Assembly (NCBI RefSeq): GCF_026274175.1
Contig: NZ_JAPHNL010000240.1
Location: 1-55,239, forward strand
From: Streptomyces beihaiensis
GTDB lineage: Bacteria > Actinomycetota > Actinomycetes > Streptomycetales > Streptomycetaceae
Reading direction: 5' to 3'
Length of the DNA stretch: 55,239 bases
The notes under the pieces were generated by a model. It did no database searches. It was not told where the DNA came from and worked only from the letters and a program-made list of their open reading frames with translations. Positions 1 through 10,863 of this stretch are shown piece after piece. A program made the translations under genes and the position numbers. Every line of letters starts with the position of its first letter. The stretch's first letter is position 1.

Positions 1-230
1 TGTTGAGTTCTCAAGGAACGGACGCTTCCTTTGTACTCACCGAGACCCTTCAGTCTCCGGCTTTCCTCCGGGCGCTTCCCTTCGGTGTTTCCAACCTTAC
101 CAGATCCGTTTTCCGTTCCGTTTCCGATCGGAATTTGTTTCCGGTACCCGTTGGAGGGGCCTTTGCCTTTCGGCGGTCTTTCGACTGCCCTTCGGCTGGA
201 CCGACTTTATCAGAGGATCTGATGTCGGAT
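1..230 (-). promoter_or_regulatory. rRNA operon leader and promoters (leftward)
   Basis: Read on the minus strand this stretch looks like the start of a Streptomyces rRNA operon. It ends at the window edge with TTCCTTGAGAACTCAACA (1-18), the conserved actinobacterial leader motif before 16S rRNA. Two promoter-like -10 boxes precede it: TAAAGT in GATAAAGT (204-211) and TAAGGT in GGTAAGGT (94-101), each followed by purine-rich transcribed leader with repeated CCGAAGGG/CCGAAAGG elements. Tandem promoters ahead of 16S are normal for these operons. The 16S gene itself would lie to the left, outside the window, so the call rests on the leader alone. No protein gene is seen here. Confidence 0.7.
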
Positions 231-301
231 TTTCCGGCCTGTCGCGGGGCTCCGAGCACATGCGTGCACGGGTTTCCCTCAGGCGGAGCCGTAAACGTAC
301 T

Positions 302-341
302 GGAGCGGGGCGCCGCGATGCAAATCGAGGCGCCCCGCTCC
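302..341 (-). terminator. Terminator after RNase J
   Basis: Perfect 13-bp inverted repeat (ggagcggggcgcc at 302-314, ggcgccccgctcc at 329-341) with a 14-nt loop, starting 9 nt past the stop of the RNase J gene. It separates that gene from the rRNA promoters downstream. It lacks a long T-run, as is usual in Streptomyces. Confidence 0.85.
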
Positions 342-350
342 TCACGCGTG

Positions 351-2036
351 TCAGACCTCGACGACGACCGGGAGGATCATCGGGCGCCGACGGTACGTGT
401 CGGAGACCCACTTGCCCAGCGTGCGGCGGACGAGCTGCTGCATCTGGTGCGGCTCGACCACGCCGTCCTGCGCCGACTTCTCCAGGGCGTCCGTGATCTT
501 GGGAAGCACCGCGACGAACGCGGAGTCCTCGATGCCGGAGCCACGAGCCTGGATGTGCGGGCCCGCCGTGATCTTGCCGGTGCTGGAGTCGATGACCGCG
601 AAGACGGAGATGATGCCCTCGTCTCCGAGGATCTTGCGGTCCTTCAGGGCCGGCTCGCCGACGTCGCCGACCGAGAGGCCGTCCACGTAGACATAGCCCG
701 CCTGGACCTTGCCGGAGATCTTCGCCTTTCCGTCGACGAGGTCGACGACGACGCCGTCCTCGGCGATGACGATGCGGTCGTGCGGGACACCGGTGAGGGC
801 ACCGAGCTCGGCGTTGGCGCGCAGATGGCGCCATTCGCCGTGGACCGGCATCAGGTTCCTGGGCTTGCAGATGTTGTAGAAGTACAGGAGCTCGCCCGCC
901 GAGGCGTGGCCGGAGACGTGGACCTTCGCGTTGCCCTTGTGGACGACGTTGGCGCCCCACCGTGTGAGGCCGTTGATGACGCGGTACACCGCGTTCTCGT
1001 TGCCAGGGATGAGCGACGAGGCCAGGATCACCGTGTCGCCGGAGACGATCCGGATCTGGTGGTCGCGGTTGGCCATCCGGGACAGCGCCGCCATCGGCTC
1101 GCCCTGCGAGCCCGTGCAGACCAGGACGATCTCGTCGTCCGGCAGGTCGTCGAGCGTCTTGACGTCCACGACGAGCCCGGCCGGGACCTTCAGGTAGCCG
1201 AGGTCCCGGGCGATGCCCATGTTGCGGACCATCGAGCGGCCGACGAAGGCCACCTTCCTGCCGTACTCGTGCGCGGCGTCGAGGATCTGCTGAATGCGGT
1301 GGACGTGGCTGGCGAAGCTGGCCACGATGACGCGCTTGCGGGCACCGGCGAACACGCCTCGGATCACGTTCGAGATGTCGCGCTCGGGCGGCACGAACCC
1401 GGGGACCTCGGCGTTGGTCGAGTCGGCGAGGAGAAGGTCGATGCCCTCCTCGCCGAGCCTGGCGAAGGTCGGCAGGTCGGTCAGGCGCCGGTCCAGCGGC
1501 AACTGGTCCATCTTGAAGTCGCCGGTGTGGACGACCATGCCGGCCGGGGTACGGATGGCGACGGCCAGCGCGTCCGGGATGGAGTGGTTGACCGCGACGA
1601 ATTCGCAGTCGAAGGTGCCGAGGCGCTCGCGGTCGCCCTCCGCCACCTCGAGCGTGTACGGGCGGATGCGGTGCTCCTGGAGCTTCGCCTCGATCAGCGC
1701 GAGGGTCAGCTTGGAGCCGATCAGCGGGATGTCCGGCTTCTCGCGCAGGAGGTACGGGACGCCTCCGATGTGGTCCTCGTGCCCGTGCGTGAGGACGATG
1801 CCCTCGATGTCGTCGAGGCGGTCCCTGATGGATGTGAAGTCCGGCAGGATCAGGTCGATTCCGGGCTGCTCCTCCTCGGGGAAGAGCACTCCGCAGTCGA
1901 CGATCAGCAGGCGGCCGCCGTACTCGAAGACGGTCATGTTGCGCCCGATCTCGCCGAGGCCGCCCAGCGGTGTGACGCGCAGGCCGCCCTTCGGAAGCTT
2001 CGGGGGGGCGCCGAGTTCAGGATGCGGATGACTCAA
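351..2036 (-). CDS. rnj: Ribonuclease J
   Basis: Metallo-beta-lactamase/beta-CASP ribonuclease, 561 aa from the start chosen, the usual length for Streptomyces RNase J. It acts in the cytoplasm in mRNA decay and rRNA maturation as a 5'-3' exo- and endoribonuclease. The zinc motif HGHEDH lies near residues 84-89, after the GGLGEIG stretch typical of the family. The start is TTG at 2036, with GAGGAG about five bases upstream; an in-frame GTG at 2057 would add seven residues but lies inside a hairpin. The gene is downstream of dapA in the same direction with a 152-nt gap. Identification is firm; the start is probable. Confidence 0.95.
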   Translation of the reverse strand: MSHPHPELGAPPKLPKGGLRVTPLGGLGEIGRNMTVFEYGGRLLIVDCGVLFPEEEQPGIDLILPDFTSIRDRLDDIEGIVLTHGHEDHIGGVPYLLREKPDIPLIGSKLTLALIEAKLQEHRIRPYTLEVAEGDRERLGTFDCEFVAVNHSIPDALAVAIRTPAGMVVHTGDFKMDQLPLDRRLTDLPTFARLGEEGIDLLLADSTNAEVPGFVPPERDISNVIRGVFAGARKRVIVASFASHVHRIQQILDAAHEYGRKVAFVGRSMVRNMGIARDLGYLKVPAGLVVDVKTLDDLPDDEIVLVCTGSQGEPMAALSRMANRDHQIRIVSGDTVILASSLIPGNENAVYRVINGLTRWGANVVHKGNAKVHVSGHASAGELLYFYNICKPRNLMPVHGEWRHLRANAELGALTGVPHDRIVIAEDGVVVDLVDGKAKISGKVQAGYVYVDGLSVGDVGEPALKDRKILGDEGIISVFAVIDSSTGKITAGPHIQARGSGIEDSAFVAVLPKITDALEKSAQDGVVEPHQMQQLVRRTLGKWVSDTYRRRPMILPVVVEV

Positions 2037-2056
2037 AAGACTCTCCTCACCACACA

Positions 2057-2082
2057 CGCCACGTACCTGTGGGCACGTGGCG
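2057..2082 (-). promoter_or_regulatory. Hairpin in the RNase J mRNA leader
   Basis: Inverted repeat cgccacgt (2057-2064) / acgtggcg (2075-2082) with a 10-nt loop. On the minus strand it lies about 20 nt before the TTG start of rnj and ends just before the GAGGAG ribosome site. It could be a processing or self-regulation site for RNase J; that role is inferred only from position. Confidence 0.5.
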
Positions 2083-2188
2083 CGCGTGACGTTTCGTGCA
2101 GTAGCAGTTGTCTGTGGTGGTTCTACTTGCTTGCTTGTTCAGTTGATCGATTCTGTTGATTCAGTTGTGGAGCTTTTTGAAGTCTGTG

Positions 2189-3088
2189 TCAGAGCTGTAC
2201 CCCGCCGGCGGCAAGATCGATCTTGAGCTGGGCGGTTTCCTCGGCGGTGAGCCCGACGAGCGGCAGCCTCAGCGGGCCCGCGGGCAGGCCCTGGAGATCG
2301 AGGGCGGCCTTGGTCGTGATCACGCCCTGCGTGCGGAACATGCCGGTGAAGACCGGCAGCAGCTTCTGGTGGATCTCCGTGGCCTTGTGCACGTCGCCCG
2401 CGATGTACGCGTCGAGCATGGCGCGCAGCTCGGGGGCCACGACGTGTCCGACGACCGAGACGAAGCCGCATGCGCCGACGGAGAGCAGCGGGAGGTTGAG
2501 CATGTCGTCGCCGGAGTACCAGGCGAGGCCGGAGCGGGCGATGGCCCAGCTGGCGCGGCCGAGGTCGCCCTTGGCGTCCTTGTTGGCGACGATGCGCGGG
2601 TGCTCGGCGAGACGGACGATCGTGTCCGTGTTGATCGGTACGCCGCTGCGGCCCGGGATGTCGTAGAGCATCACGGGCAGGTCGGTGGCGTCGGCGATCG
2701 CCGTGAAGTGACGCAGCAGGCCGGACTGCGGGGGCTTGTTGTAGTACGGCGTGACGGTGAGGAGGCCGTGTGCGCCGGCCTGCTGGGCGGCGTGGGCCAG
2801 CTCGATGCTGTGCCGGGTGTCGTTGGTGCCGACTCCGGCGACGACATGGGCGCGGTCGCCGACCGCGTCCACGATGGCTCGTACGAGATCGGTTTTCTCC
2901 GCGTCGCTGGTGGTCGGGGACTCGCCCGTGGTGCCGTTGACGACCAGGCCGTCGTTGCCTGCGTCGACCAGGTGGGCGGCGAGTCGCTGCGCGCCGTCGA
3001 TGTCGAGTGCGCCGTCCGCCGTGAAGGGCGTGACCATGGCGGTGAGGACCCTCCCGAAGGGGGTCTGCGGAGTCGAGGTCGGAGCCAT
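2189..3088 (-). CDS. dapA: 4-hydroxy-tetrahydrodipicolinate synthase
   Basis: DapA, a cytoplasmic TIM-barrel enzyme joining pyruvate and aspartate semialdehyde in the diaminopimelate/lysine pathway; 299 aa from ATG 3088. Diagnostic sites are GTTGES (Thr near 54), the PYYNK tyrosine near 116 and the Schiff-base lysine near 170 in IVANKDAKGD. An in-frame GTG at 3097 would add three residues. No convincing Shine-Dalgarno precedes the ATG; TAGCGT lies 7 nt before it, so a leaderless transcript is possible. The gene lies upstream of rnj, and dapB is 2.6 kb away in the same direction. Several DapA paralogues exist in Streptomyces, so pathway dominance cannot be judged here. Confidence 0.95.
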   Translation of the reverse strand: MAPTSTPQTPFGRVLTAMVTPFTADGALDIDGAQRLAAHLVDAGNDGLVVNGTTGESPTTSDAEKTDLVRAIVDAVGDRAHVVAGVGTNDTRHSIELAHAAQQAGAHGLLTVTPYYNKPPQSGLLRHFTAIADATDLPVMLYDIPGRSGVPINTDTIVRLAEHPRIVANKDAKGDLGRASWAIARSGLAWYSGDDMLNLPLLSVGACGFVSVVGHVVAPELRAMLDAYIAGDVHKATEIHQKLLPVFTGMFRTQGVITTKAALDLQGLPAGPLRLPLVGLTAEETAQLKIDLAAGGVQL

Positions 3089-3161
3089 GGGTAACACGCT
3101 ACTCGCTGCTCACGGTCAGGTGCCCCCTCGGGGGACGCGACAAGTCACGACAAAGGTGGAG

Positions 3162-3199
3162 CCCGGCACTGCCTGCTCGGGGGTTCAAGCAGTGCCGGG
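3162..3199 (-). terminator. Terminator between thyX and dapA
   Basis: Inverted repeat cccggcactgc (3162-3172) / gcagtgccggg (3189-3199), perfect 11-bp stem with a 16-nt loop, about 90 nt past the thyX stop and before dapA. It suggests thyX and dapA are separate transcripts. Confidence 0.75.
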
Positions 3200-3290
3200 T
3201 CCGTTTGATCAGGCTAGATGAACTTTACGAAATGCTGCAATACGGACACTTCGGACGGCTCATCCGTACATATGTTGGAACCGGGAGGTC

Positions 3291-4031
3291 CTACGGCGCC
3301 ACCCGGCCGTTGGCGTTGAACGCCGCGTACGTGAGCGGCATGAGCCTGGCCCACTCCGCCTCCATCTTCTCGCCGACCATCTCGATCTCACGCTGCGGGA
3401 AGGACGGCACCTTGGCGAGCTCGTGCTTGGTACGCAGACCGAGGAAGTGCATCAGCGAGCGTGCGTTGCACGTCGCGTACATCGACGAGAACAGGCCCAC
3501 CGGGAGCACCGCGCGCGCGACCTCGCGGGCCACGCCCGCCGCCAGCATCTCCTGGTACGCCTCGTACGCCTGGCGGTAGGAGTCCTCCATCACGCGCGAC
3601 GTCAGCTCCTGCTGGCCCTGCGTGCCCTCCACGAAGCGGTACTTGCCCGGGCGGCCCTCCTGGACGAGCTTGCGGTCGGCGTCCGGCACGTAGAAGACCG
3701 GGTCAAGCTCCCGGTAGCGGCCCGATTCCTCGTTGTACGACCAGCCGACGCGGTGCCGCATGAACTCGCGGAAGACGAAGATCGGGGCGCTGATGAAGAA
3801 GGTCATCGAGTTGTGCTCGAACGGGCTGCCGTGCCGGTCGCGCATCAGGTAGTTGATGAGGCCCTTGGAGCGCTCGGGGTCCTTCGACAGCTCGTCGAGG
3901 GACTGCTCGCCCAGCGTCGAGACACGGGCCGCGAAGAGCACGTCCGCGTCGCCGGCGGTGTGCTTGACCAGCTCGACGGTGACATCGCCTCGGAACGTCG
4001 GCTTGAGGTCTTCGGCAGGGGTTTCGGTCAC
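3291..4031 (-). CDS. thyX: Flavin-dependent thymidylate synthase ThyX
   Basis: ThyX makes dTMP from dUMP using methylene-tetrahydrofolate and reduced FAD, in the cytoplasm as a tetramer. The ThyX signature runs from RHR near residues 92-94 through the Ser near 103 (RHRVGWSYNEES). Length is 246 aa from the GTG at 4031, matching Streptomyces ThyX; AAGGACC lies about 7-9 nt upstream. A longer in-frame opening reaches 4559, but it has no family similarity and crosses the promoter of the next gene, so it is rejected. The gene is divergent from the small membrane-protein gene at 4242. Confidence 0.96.
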   Translation of the reverse strand: MTETPAEDLKPTFRGDVTVELVKHTAGDADVLFAARVSTLGEQSLDELSKDPERSKGLINYLMRDRHGSPFEHNSMTFFISAPIFVFREFMRHRVGWSYNEESGRYRELDPVFYVPDADRKLVQEGRPGKYRFVEGTQGQQELTSRVMEDSYRQAYEAYQEMLAAGVAREVARAVLPVGLFSSMYATCNARSLMHFLGLRTKHELAKVPSFPQREIEMVGEKMEAEWARLMPLTYAAFNANGRVAP

Positions 4032-4173
4032 GGCTTGGGGGTCCTTCCCATCATCTCGCTCGGGCGGCGCCCACTCTACGGGCCCGCACTGACAACCGGT
4101 CATCGCGCGCTCCTCACGACAATCCGCTGCGAAGACAACGAACTTCGGTGAATTCGGAGAAAGAGGGCACCTT

Positions 4174-4201
4174 TTGGTGCGTTCGCGCGTCTGTGTAGAT
4201 G
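4174..4201 (+). promoter_or_regulatory. Candidate promoter for the 79-aa gene
   Basis: TTGGTG (4174-4179), 16-nt spacer, TAGATG (4196-4201), about 40 nt before the start at 4242. It resembles the main vegetative sigma consensus (TTGACN / TANNNT). Seen by eye only. Confidence 0.5.
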
Positions 4202-4241
4202 AACACACTTCGTTCGAGTCCGTTGAGGAGAAGCGAGTCCC

Positions 4242-4481
4242 ATGTTTCGTCGGCGCGAGCCCGTACCGTTCGCCTTCGTCGCTGAAGCCGACAAGTTCCG
4301 CAGCAATGTGGCGCCACCGGAGCGCGAGCGGCCGTCGGCCGGGCAGATAGCCGGCCGTGCCCTGGTCGGGCTGACGGTCGTCGCGGGGCTCGTGGGCTCC
4401 CTGCTCCTTGCGATGCCCGCGCTCTCCTCCGACCCGTCCCCCGCGCACGTACAGCAGTCGGAGGCGGCCGACGGCCGGTGA
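4242..4481 (+). CDS. Small single-pass membrane protein, unknown function
   Basis: 79-aa protein with a charged N-terminal half, one hydrophobic helix at about 37-60 and a short polar tail, so probably anchored in the membrane. GAGGAG lies about 9 nt before the ATG. Similar small proteins sit beside thyX in other Streptomyces as far as I recall, so it is probably a real conserved gene rather than a chance opening. No enzymatic motif is visible. It is followed after 111 nt by another membrane-protein gene in the same direction and may share its transcript. Confidence 0.75.
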   Translation: MFRRREPVPFAFVAEADKFRSNVAPPERERPSAGQIAGRALVGLTVVAGLVGSLLLAMPALSSDPSPAHVQQSEAADGR

Positions 4482-4592
4482 CACGGCGTCGGCGACATAC
4501 CCCCTTGGCCCGCCCGACTGGAAGGGTGCGGCGGGCCTGGGTAGCCTCACCGGGCACAAGCCCCATCAGCGTGGATCGAGTGAGGACCCGTC

Positions 4593-5156
4593 GTGCCCCT
4601 GCCCTTCCTGACGGCCGACCGTGATTTCGGCGGATCCGATGAAAGCGCCTCCACCGCGCTGCCCTTCGACGACCGTGACCAGTGGCGTCGGCCGTACCGC
4701 CCGGGGCCGTACCGCGTCGGTGCCGCCGCCCTCTTGTTGCTGCTCGCCTCGTACGTGCTGTCCGCCGCGGTGATCATCGCCCTCGCCCGGGACGTGCCCG
4801 CGGCCGCGCTCTGCGGTGGGCTCGCGGTGGTGATCATCGCCGTGGCCGTGCGCGCGCTGCGGATGGGGACCTGGGTCAACTCCCGCGGGCTGCGGCACGT
4901 CGCCTTCTTCTCGACGCAGACGGTCGACTGGGGGCGAGTCACGTCCGCGCGCACGGTCCAGCAGCCGGTGCGCTGGCTCGGGCTGCCGCGCACCGTGCAG
5001 GGCCAGGCGCTCGTGCTCGTACGGCGTGATCGGCAGGACGAGCAGACGACGCTGCTCACCACTCACAACGCGGACTTTCTCGGCCGCTTCGAGGCTTTTG
5101 ACCGCGCCGCCGACAGCGTCGAGGCGTGGGCCGACGAGTACCGGCCGCGCCGCTGA
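4593..5156 (+). CDS. PH-domain-like membrane protein
   Basis: 187-aa protein starting at GTG 4593, with GAGGA about 8 nt upstream. A pair of hydrophobic helices (about 43-64 and 68-88) is followed by a soluble C-terminal half of the actinobacterial bacterial-PH type (pattern 'MGTWVNSRGLRHV...VDWGRVTSARTV...'). This suggests a membrane-bound adaptor with a cytoplasmic PH-like fold. The biochemical role of this family is not established. Together with the 79-aa gene it forms a plus-strand pair set between leftward housekeeping genes. The next gene converges on it with a 57-nt gap that shows no strong terminator. Confidence 0.75.
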   Translation: MPLPFLTADRDFGGSDESASTALPFDDRDQWRRPYRPGPYRVGAAALLLLLASYVLSAAVIIALARDVPAAALCGGLAVVIIAVAVRALRMGTWVNSRGLRHVAFFSTQTVDWGRVTSARTVQQPVRWLGLPRTVQGQALVLVRRDRQDEQTTLLTTHNADFLGRFEAFDRAADSVEAWADEYRPRR

Positions 5157-5213
5157 CCGCTCGTACCGGTCGCTGCCCCTTTCTCGTTTCCCTCGCTTCC
5201 GCCGACCTCGCCG

Positions 5214-5666
5214 TCAGGCCATCGGCGTGCGACCCTCTTGCAGTGCGATCGCGCGCTGCATCGCCTTGCGCGCGCGTGGCGTGTCGCGGGCGTCCCGGTA
5301 GGCGACGGCGAGGCGGAACCAGCAGCGCCAGTCGCCCGGCGCGTCCTCCGTCTCGGCCTTGCGACGGGCGAAGACCTCGTCGGCGGAGTCCCGGTCGATG
5401 CGCCCGTACTCGTCGCGGCGGAGCTCGTCGACGGGCAGTCCGCCCTCCGCCTCCAGGAGCCGGGCCAGCCGGTTGGCCTTGGTGACGAACCGGGTGTTCG
5501 CCCACAGGAACCAGCTGCCGATGAGCGGCATGACCAGCACGGAGACACCGAAGGTGATGGTCAGCGCCGTGCCCTGCTGGATGAGCATGACGCCGCGGTC
5601 GCCGGCCAGGACGAAGTAGACGACCAGGACGGCGGCCGTGACGGCATACGTGATCTTCGCGCGCAT
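5214..5666 (-). CDS. Membrane protein with a TPR-like tail
   Basis: 150 aa. Two hydrophobic helices (about 6-22 and 33-55) precede a soluble C-terminal domain. Its last 50 residues (WRCWFRLAVAYRDARDTPRARKAMQRAI) fit one tetratricopeptide-like repeat, so a protein-contact role at the inner face of the membrane is plausible. It starts 9 nt after the dapB stop and is the last gene of the rpsO-pnp-M16-dapB run, so it is probably cotranscribed. No enzymatic motif is seen and the function is unknown. Confidence 0.75.
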   Translation of the reverse strand: MRAKITYAVTAAVLVVYFVLAGDRGVMLIQQGTALTITFGVSVLVMPLIGSWFLWANTRFVTKANRLARLLEAEGGLPVDELRRDEYGRIDRDSADEVFARRKAETEDAPGDWRCWFRLAVAYRDARDTPRARKAMQRAIALQEGRTPMA

Positions 5667-5675
5667 CGCTCGGTC

Positions 5676-7835
<2,160 letters not shown>

Positions 7836-7839
<4 letters not shown>

Positions 7840-10064
7840 TTGTCGGCGTCGTCCTTCTTGTCCGCGCCCTTGTCCTCGCCGTCCTCGTCGTCGAGGACCG
7901 GGATCAGGGACAGCTTGCCGCGCGAGTCGATCTCGGCGATCTCGACCTGGACCTTCTGGCCCACACCGAGGACGTCCTCGACGTTCTCCACGCGCTTGCC
8001 GCCGGCGAGCTTGCGGATCTGCGAGATGTGCAGCAGACCGTCCTTGCCCGGCAGCAGCGACACGAACGCGCCGAACGTCGTCGTCTTCACGACGGTGCCC
8101 AGGTAGCGCTCGCCGACCTCCGGCATGGTCGGGTTGGCGATGCCGTTGATCGTGGTGCGGGCGGCCTCGGCGGAGGGGCCGTCGGCGGCACCGATGTAGA
8201 TGGTGCCGTCGTCCTCGATCGTGATGTCGGCGCCGGTGTCCTCCTGGATCTGGTTGATCATCTTGCCCTTCGGGCCGATGACCTCGCCGATCTTGTCGAC
8301 CGGGATCTTCACGGTGATGATCCGCGGCGCGTTCGGGGACATCTCGTCGGGGACGTCGATCGCTTCCATCATCACGTCGAGGATGTGGAGGCGGGCGTCC
8401 TTGGCCTGCTTGAGGGCGGCGGCCAGGACGGAGGCCGGGATGCCGTCGAGCTTGGTGTCCAGCTGGAGGGCGGTCACGAACTCCTTGGTGCCGGCGACCT
8501 TGAAGTCCATGTCGCCGAAGGCGTCCTCCGCACCGAGGATGTCGGTGAGGGTCACGTAGTGCGTCTCGCCCTCGATCTCCTGGGAGATCAGACCCATGGC
8601 GATACCGGCGACCGGAGCCTTCAGCGGCACACCGGCGTTGAGCAGCGACATGGTGGAGGCGCAGACCGAGCCCATGGACGTCGAGCCGTTGGAGCCGAGG
8701 GCCTCGGACACCTGGCGGATCGCGTACGGGAACTCCTCGCGCGTCGGCAGCACCGGCACGAGCGCGCGCTCGGCGAGGGCGCCGTGGCCGATCTCGCGGC
8801 GCTTGGGGGAGCCGACGCGGCCGGTCTCGCCGGTGGAGTACGGCGGGAAGTTGTAGTTGTGCATGTAGCGCTTGCGGGTCACCGGGGAGAGGGTGTCCAG
8901 CTGCTGCTCCATGCGGAGCATGTTGAGGGTGGTGACGCCCAGGATCTGGGTCTCGCCGCGCTCGAACAGGGCGGAGCCGTGCACGCGCGGGATGGCCTCG
9001 ACCTCGGCGGCGAGCGTGCGGATGTCCGTCACGCCGCGGCCGTCGATGCGCTTCTTCTCCTTGATGACGCGCTCACGCACCAGCGACTTGGTCAGGGAGC
9101 GGTACGCGGCGGAGATCTCCTTCTCGCGGCCCTCGAACTCCGGCAGGAGCTTCTCGGCGGCGAGCGCCTTGACGCGGTCGAGCTCCGCCTCGCGCTCCTG
9201 CTTGCCGACGATGGTGAGCGCCTGGGCGAGCTCGGGCTTGACGGCGGCGGTCAGCGCCTCGAAGACGTCGTCCTGGTAGTCCAGGAAGATCGGGAACTCA
9301 CCCTCGGGCTTGGCGGCCTTGGCGGCCAGGTCCGACTGGGCCTTGCACAGGACCTTGATGAAGGGCTTGGCGGCCTCGAGACCGGCGGCGACGACCTCCT
9401 CGGTCGGCGCCTGGACGCCGCCCTTGACCAGCTCGATGGTCTTCTCGGTGGCCTCGGCCTCGACCATCATGATCGCGACGTCGCCGTCCTCCAGGACGCG
9501 ACCGGCGACGACCATGTCGAAGACGGCGTCCTCGAGCTCGGTGTGCGTCGGGAAGGCGACCCACTGGCCGTTGATCAGCGCGACACGGGTGCCGCCGATC
9601 GGGCCGGAGAAGGGCAGACCGGCCAGCTGCGTGGACGCGGACGCGGCGTTGATCGCCACGACGTCGTACAGGTGGTCGGGGTTGAGCGCCATGACCGTCT
9701 CGACGATCTGGATCTCGTTGCGCAGGCCCTTCTTGAAGGAGGGGCGCAGCGGGCGGTCGATGAGGCGGCAGGTGAGGATCGCGTCCTCGGAGGGCCGGCC
9801 CTCACGACGGAAGAAGCTGCCGGGGATCTTGCCGGCGGCGTACATCCGCTCCTCGACGTCCACCGTCAGGGGGAAGAAGTCGAGCTGGTCCTTGGGGTTC
9901 TTCGAGGCCGTGGTGGCCGAGAGCACCATGGTGTCGTCGTCGAGGTAGGCGACGGCCGAGCCGGCGGCCTGGCGGGCCAGGCGGCCCGTCTCGAAGCGGA
10001 TGGTGCGGGTGCCGAAGGAGCCGTTGTCGATGACGGCCTCGGCGTAGTGGGTCTCGTTCTCCAC
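7836..10064 (-). CDS. pnp: Polyribonucleotide nucleotidyltransferase (PNPase)
   Basis: 742-aa phosphorolytic 3'-5' exoribonuclease; Streptomyces PNPase (also GpsI) also adds 3' tails. It shows two RNase PH-like cores. The second holds FERGETQ and ADVTIE-like stretches, followed by a KH domain around [11 protein letters not shown] and a C-terminal S1 domain around [11 protein letters not shown]. The acidic tail is usual. The start is GTG 10064 with GGAGAAC upstream; the longer in-frame opening to 10211 enters the rpsO-pnp leader and is rejected. It lies downstream of rpsO and is coupled to the M16 gene. Confidence 0.97.
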
Positions 10065-10104
10065 TAGCGTGTTCTCCGTTACTTTTCGTCTGATTTCGTC
10101 TTTT

Positions 10105-10131
10105 GCCCCGCCACCCGTGTGGCGGAGGGGC
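10105..10131 (-). promoter_or_regulatory. Hairpin in the rpsO-pnp intergenic RNA
   Basis: Strong imperfect inverted repeat gccccgccac/gtggcggaggggc (10105-10131), about 40 nt before the pnp start. In Streptomyces the rpsO-pnp spacer is known to carry an RNase III processed hairpin and a pnp promoter; this is the natural candidate, but processing cannot be seen from sequence. Confidence 0.5.
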
Positions 10132-10347
10132 TTGGTGGAGAAGCGCGCCGTGGTTGCGGGCCGGTCTTCGATCGAAGCACCCGGGGATCCACTTGCGTCT
10201 CCGGGGGCCACTACCGAGGACCGGCGGCGGCGCGGGTGCGCTTCTCGCGTATGCGTGTACTCGTGTCTCGCGTACTGGTTGTTCTCGAGGGGTATGCGTA
10301 CGGCACCAGACTACAAAGCGCCTGTGACAGTGCGCACGTACAGCAAA

Positions 10348-10380
10348 GGGAGCGGCCCCCTCGAAGTGGGAACCGCTCCC
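10348..10380 (-). terminator. Partial terminator after rpsO
   Basis: gggagcgg (10348-10355) / ccgctccc (10373-10380), with a G-rich/C-rich inner part and a short TTT after it on the minus strand. It starts 12 nt past the rpsO stop. Some readthrough into pnp is expected from the known rpsO-pnp operon arrangement. The remainder of the 10065-10391 spacer holds the pnp leader. Confidence 0.75.
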
Positions 10381-10391
10381 TTCACGGCGTC

Positions 10392-10679
10392 TTATCGGGC
10401 GCCGGCCGCACCACGACGGATACCGAGGCGCTCGACCAGCGTACGGAAGCGCTGGATGTCCTTCTTGGCCAGGTACTGCAGCAGGCGGCGACGCTGGCCG
10501 ACCAGGATCAGCAGACCACGGCGGGAGTGGTGGTCGTGCTTGTGCGTCTTGAGGTGCTCGGTCAGGTCCGAGATGCGGCGCGAGAGCATGGCGACCTGGA
10601 CCTCGGGGGAGCCGGTGTCGCCCTCCTTGGTCGCGAACTCGGTCATGATCTGCTTCTTCGTAGCGGCGTCGAGAGCCAC
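10392..10679 (-). CDS. rpsO: 30S ribosomal protein S15
   Basis: 95-aa ribosomal protein S15, full length, which binds 16S rRNA and helps build the small-subunit platform. The classic segments [15 protein letters not shown] and [12 protein letters not shown] are intact. The start is GTG 10679, with GAGGAG about 5 nt upstream. It is the first gene of the rpsO-pnp-M16-dapB run. Its leader contains hairpins that could bind S15 for autoregulation, as is known in other bacteria. Confidence 0.98.
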   Translation of the reverse strand: MALDAATKKQIMTEFATKEGDTGSPEVQVAMLSRRISDLTEHLKTHKHDHHSRRGLLILVGQRRRLLQYLAKKDIQRFRTLVERLGIRRGAAGAR

Positions 10680-10827
10680 GCGTACTCCTCGTAGTGTTCT
10701 TCAAAGCCACCGAGTGCCCCTGGTCCACTTCTCAGGGGAGCTTCCATGACTCGGGAGGCGGGGATCCGCTGGGCGCTGCTCCCAGATGCTCCGGGAGCGC
10801 GTACACAAACGGCCGTCACCCACAGTA
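10680..10827 (-). promoter_or_regulatory. rpsO promoter and structured leader
   Basis: A candidate -10 box TACTGT (plus-strand 10822-10827) precedes about 140 nt of leader. The leader contains two stems: ctccc/gggag at 10779-10797 and cccctg/cagggg at 10717-10738. The second sits shortly before the ribosome site. The -35 match is weak, so the promoter is tentative. An S15 feedback role is inference from the gene it precedes. Confidence 0.4.
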
Positions 10828-10863
10828 CCAGCCGCCGGACGCGCTCCCGACCAGGCGGCCCTC

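Noticed and set aside
3-2159. 718-codon open frame on the plus strand opposite RNase J
   Set aside because: It is antisense to a certain gene, has Asp/Val/Arg-rich nonsense composition typical of GC-rich shadow frames, and no ribosome site.
3291-4559. 422-codon extended version of ThyX
   Set aside because: The extra 176 residues have no ThyX similarity and overlap the divergent 79-aa gene; the GTG at 4031 has a good ribosome site and gives the family length.
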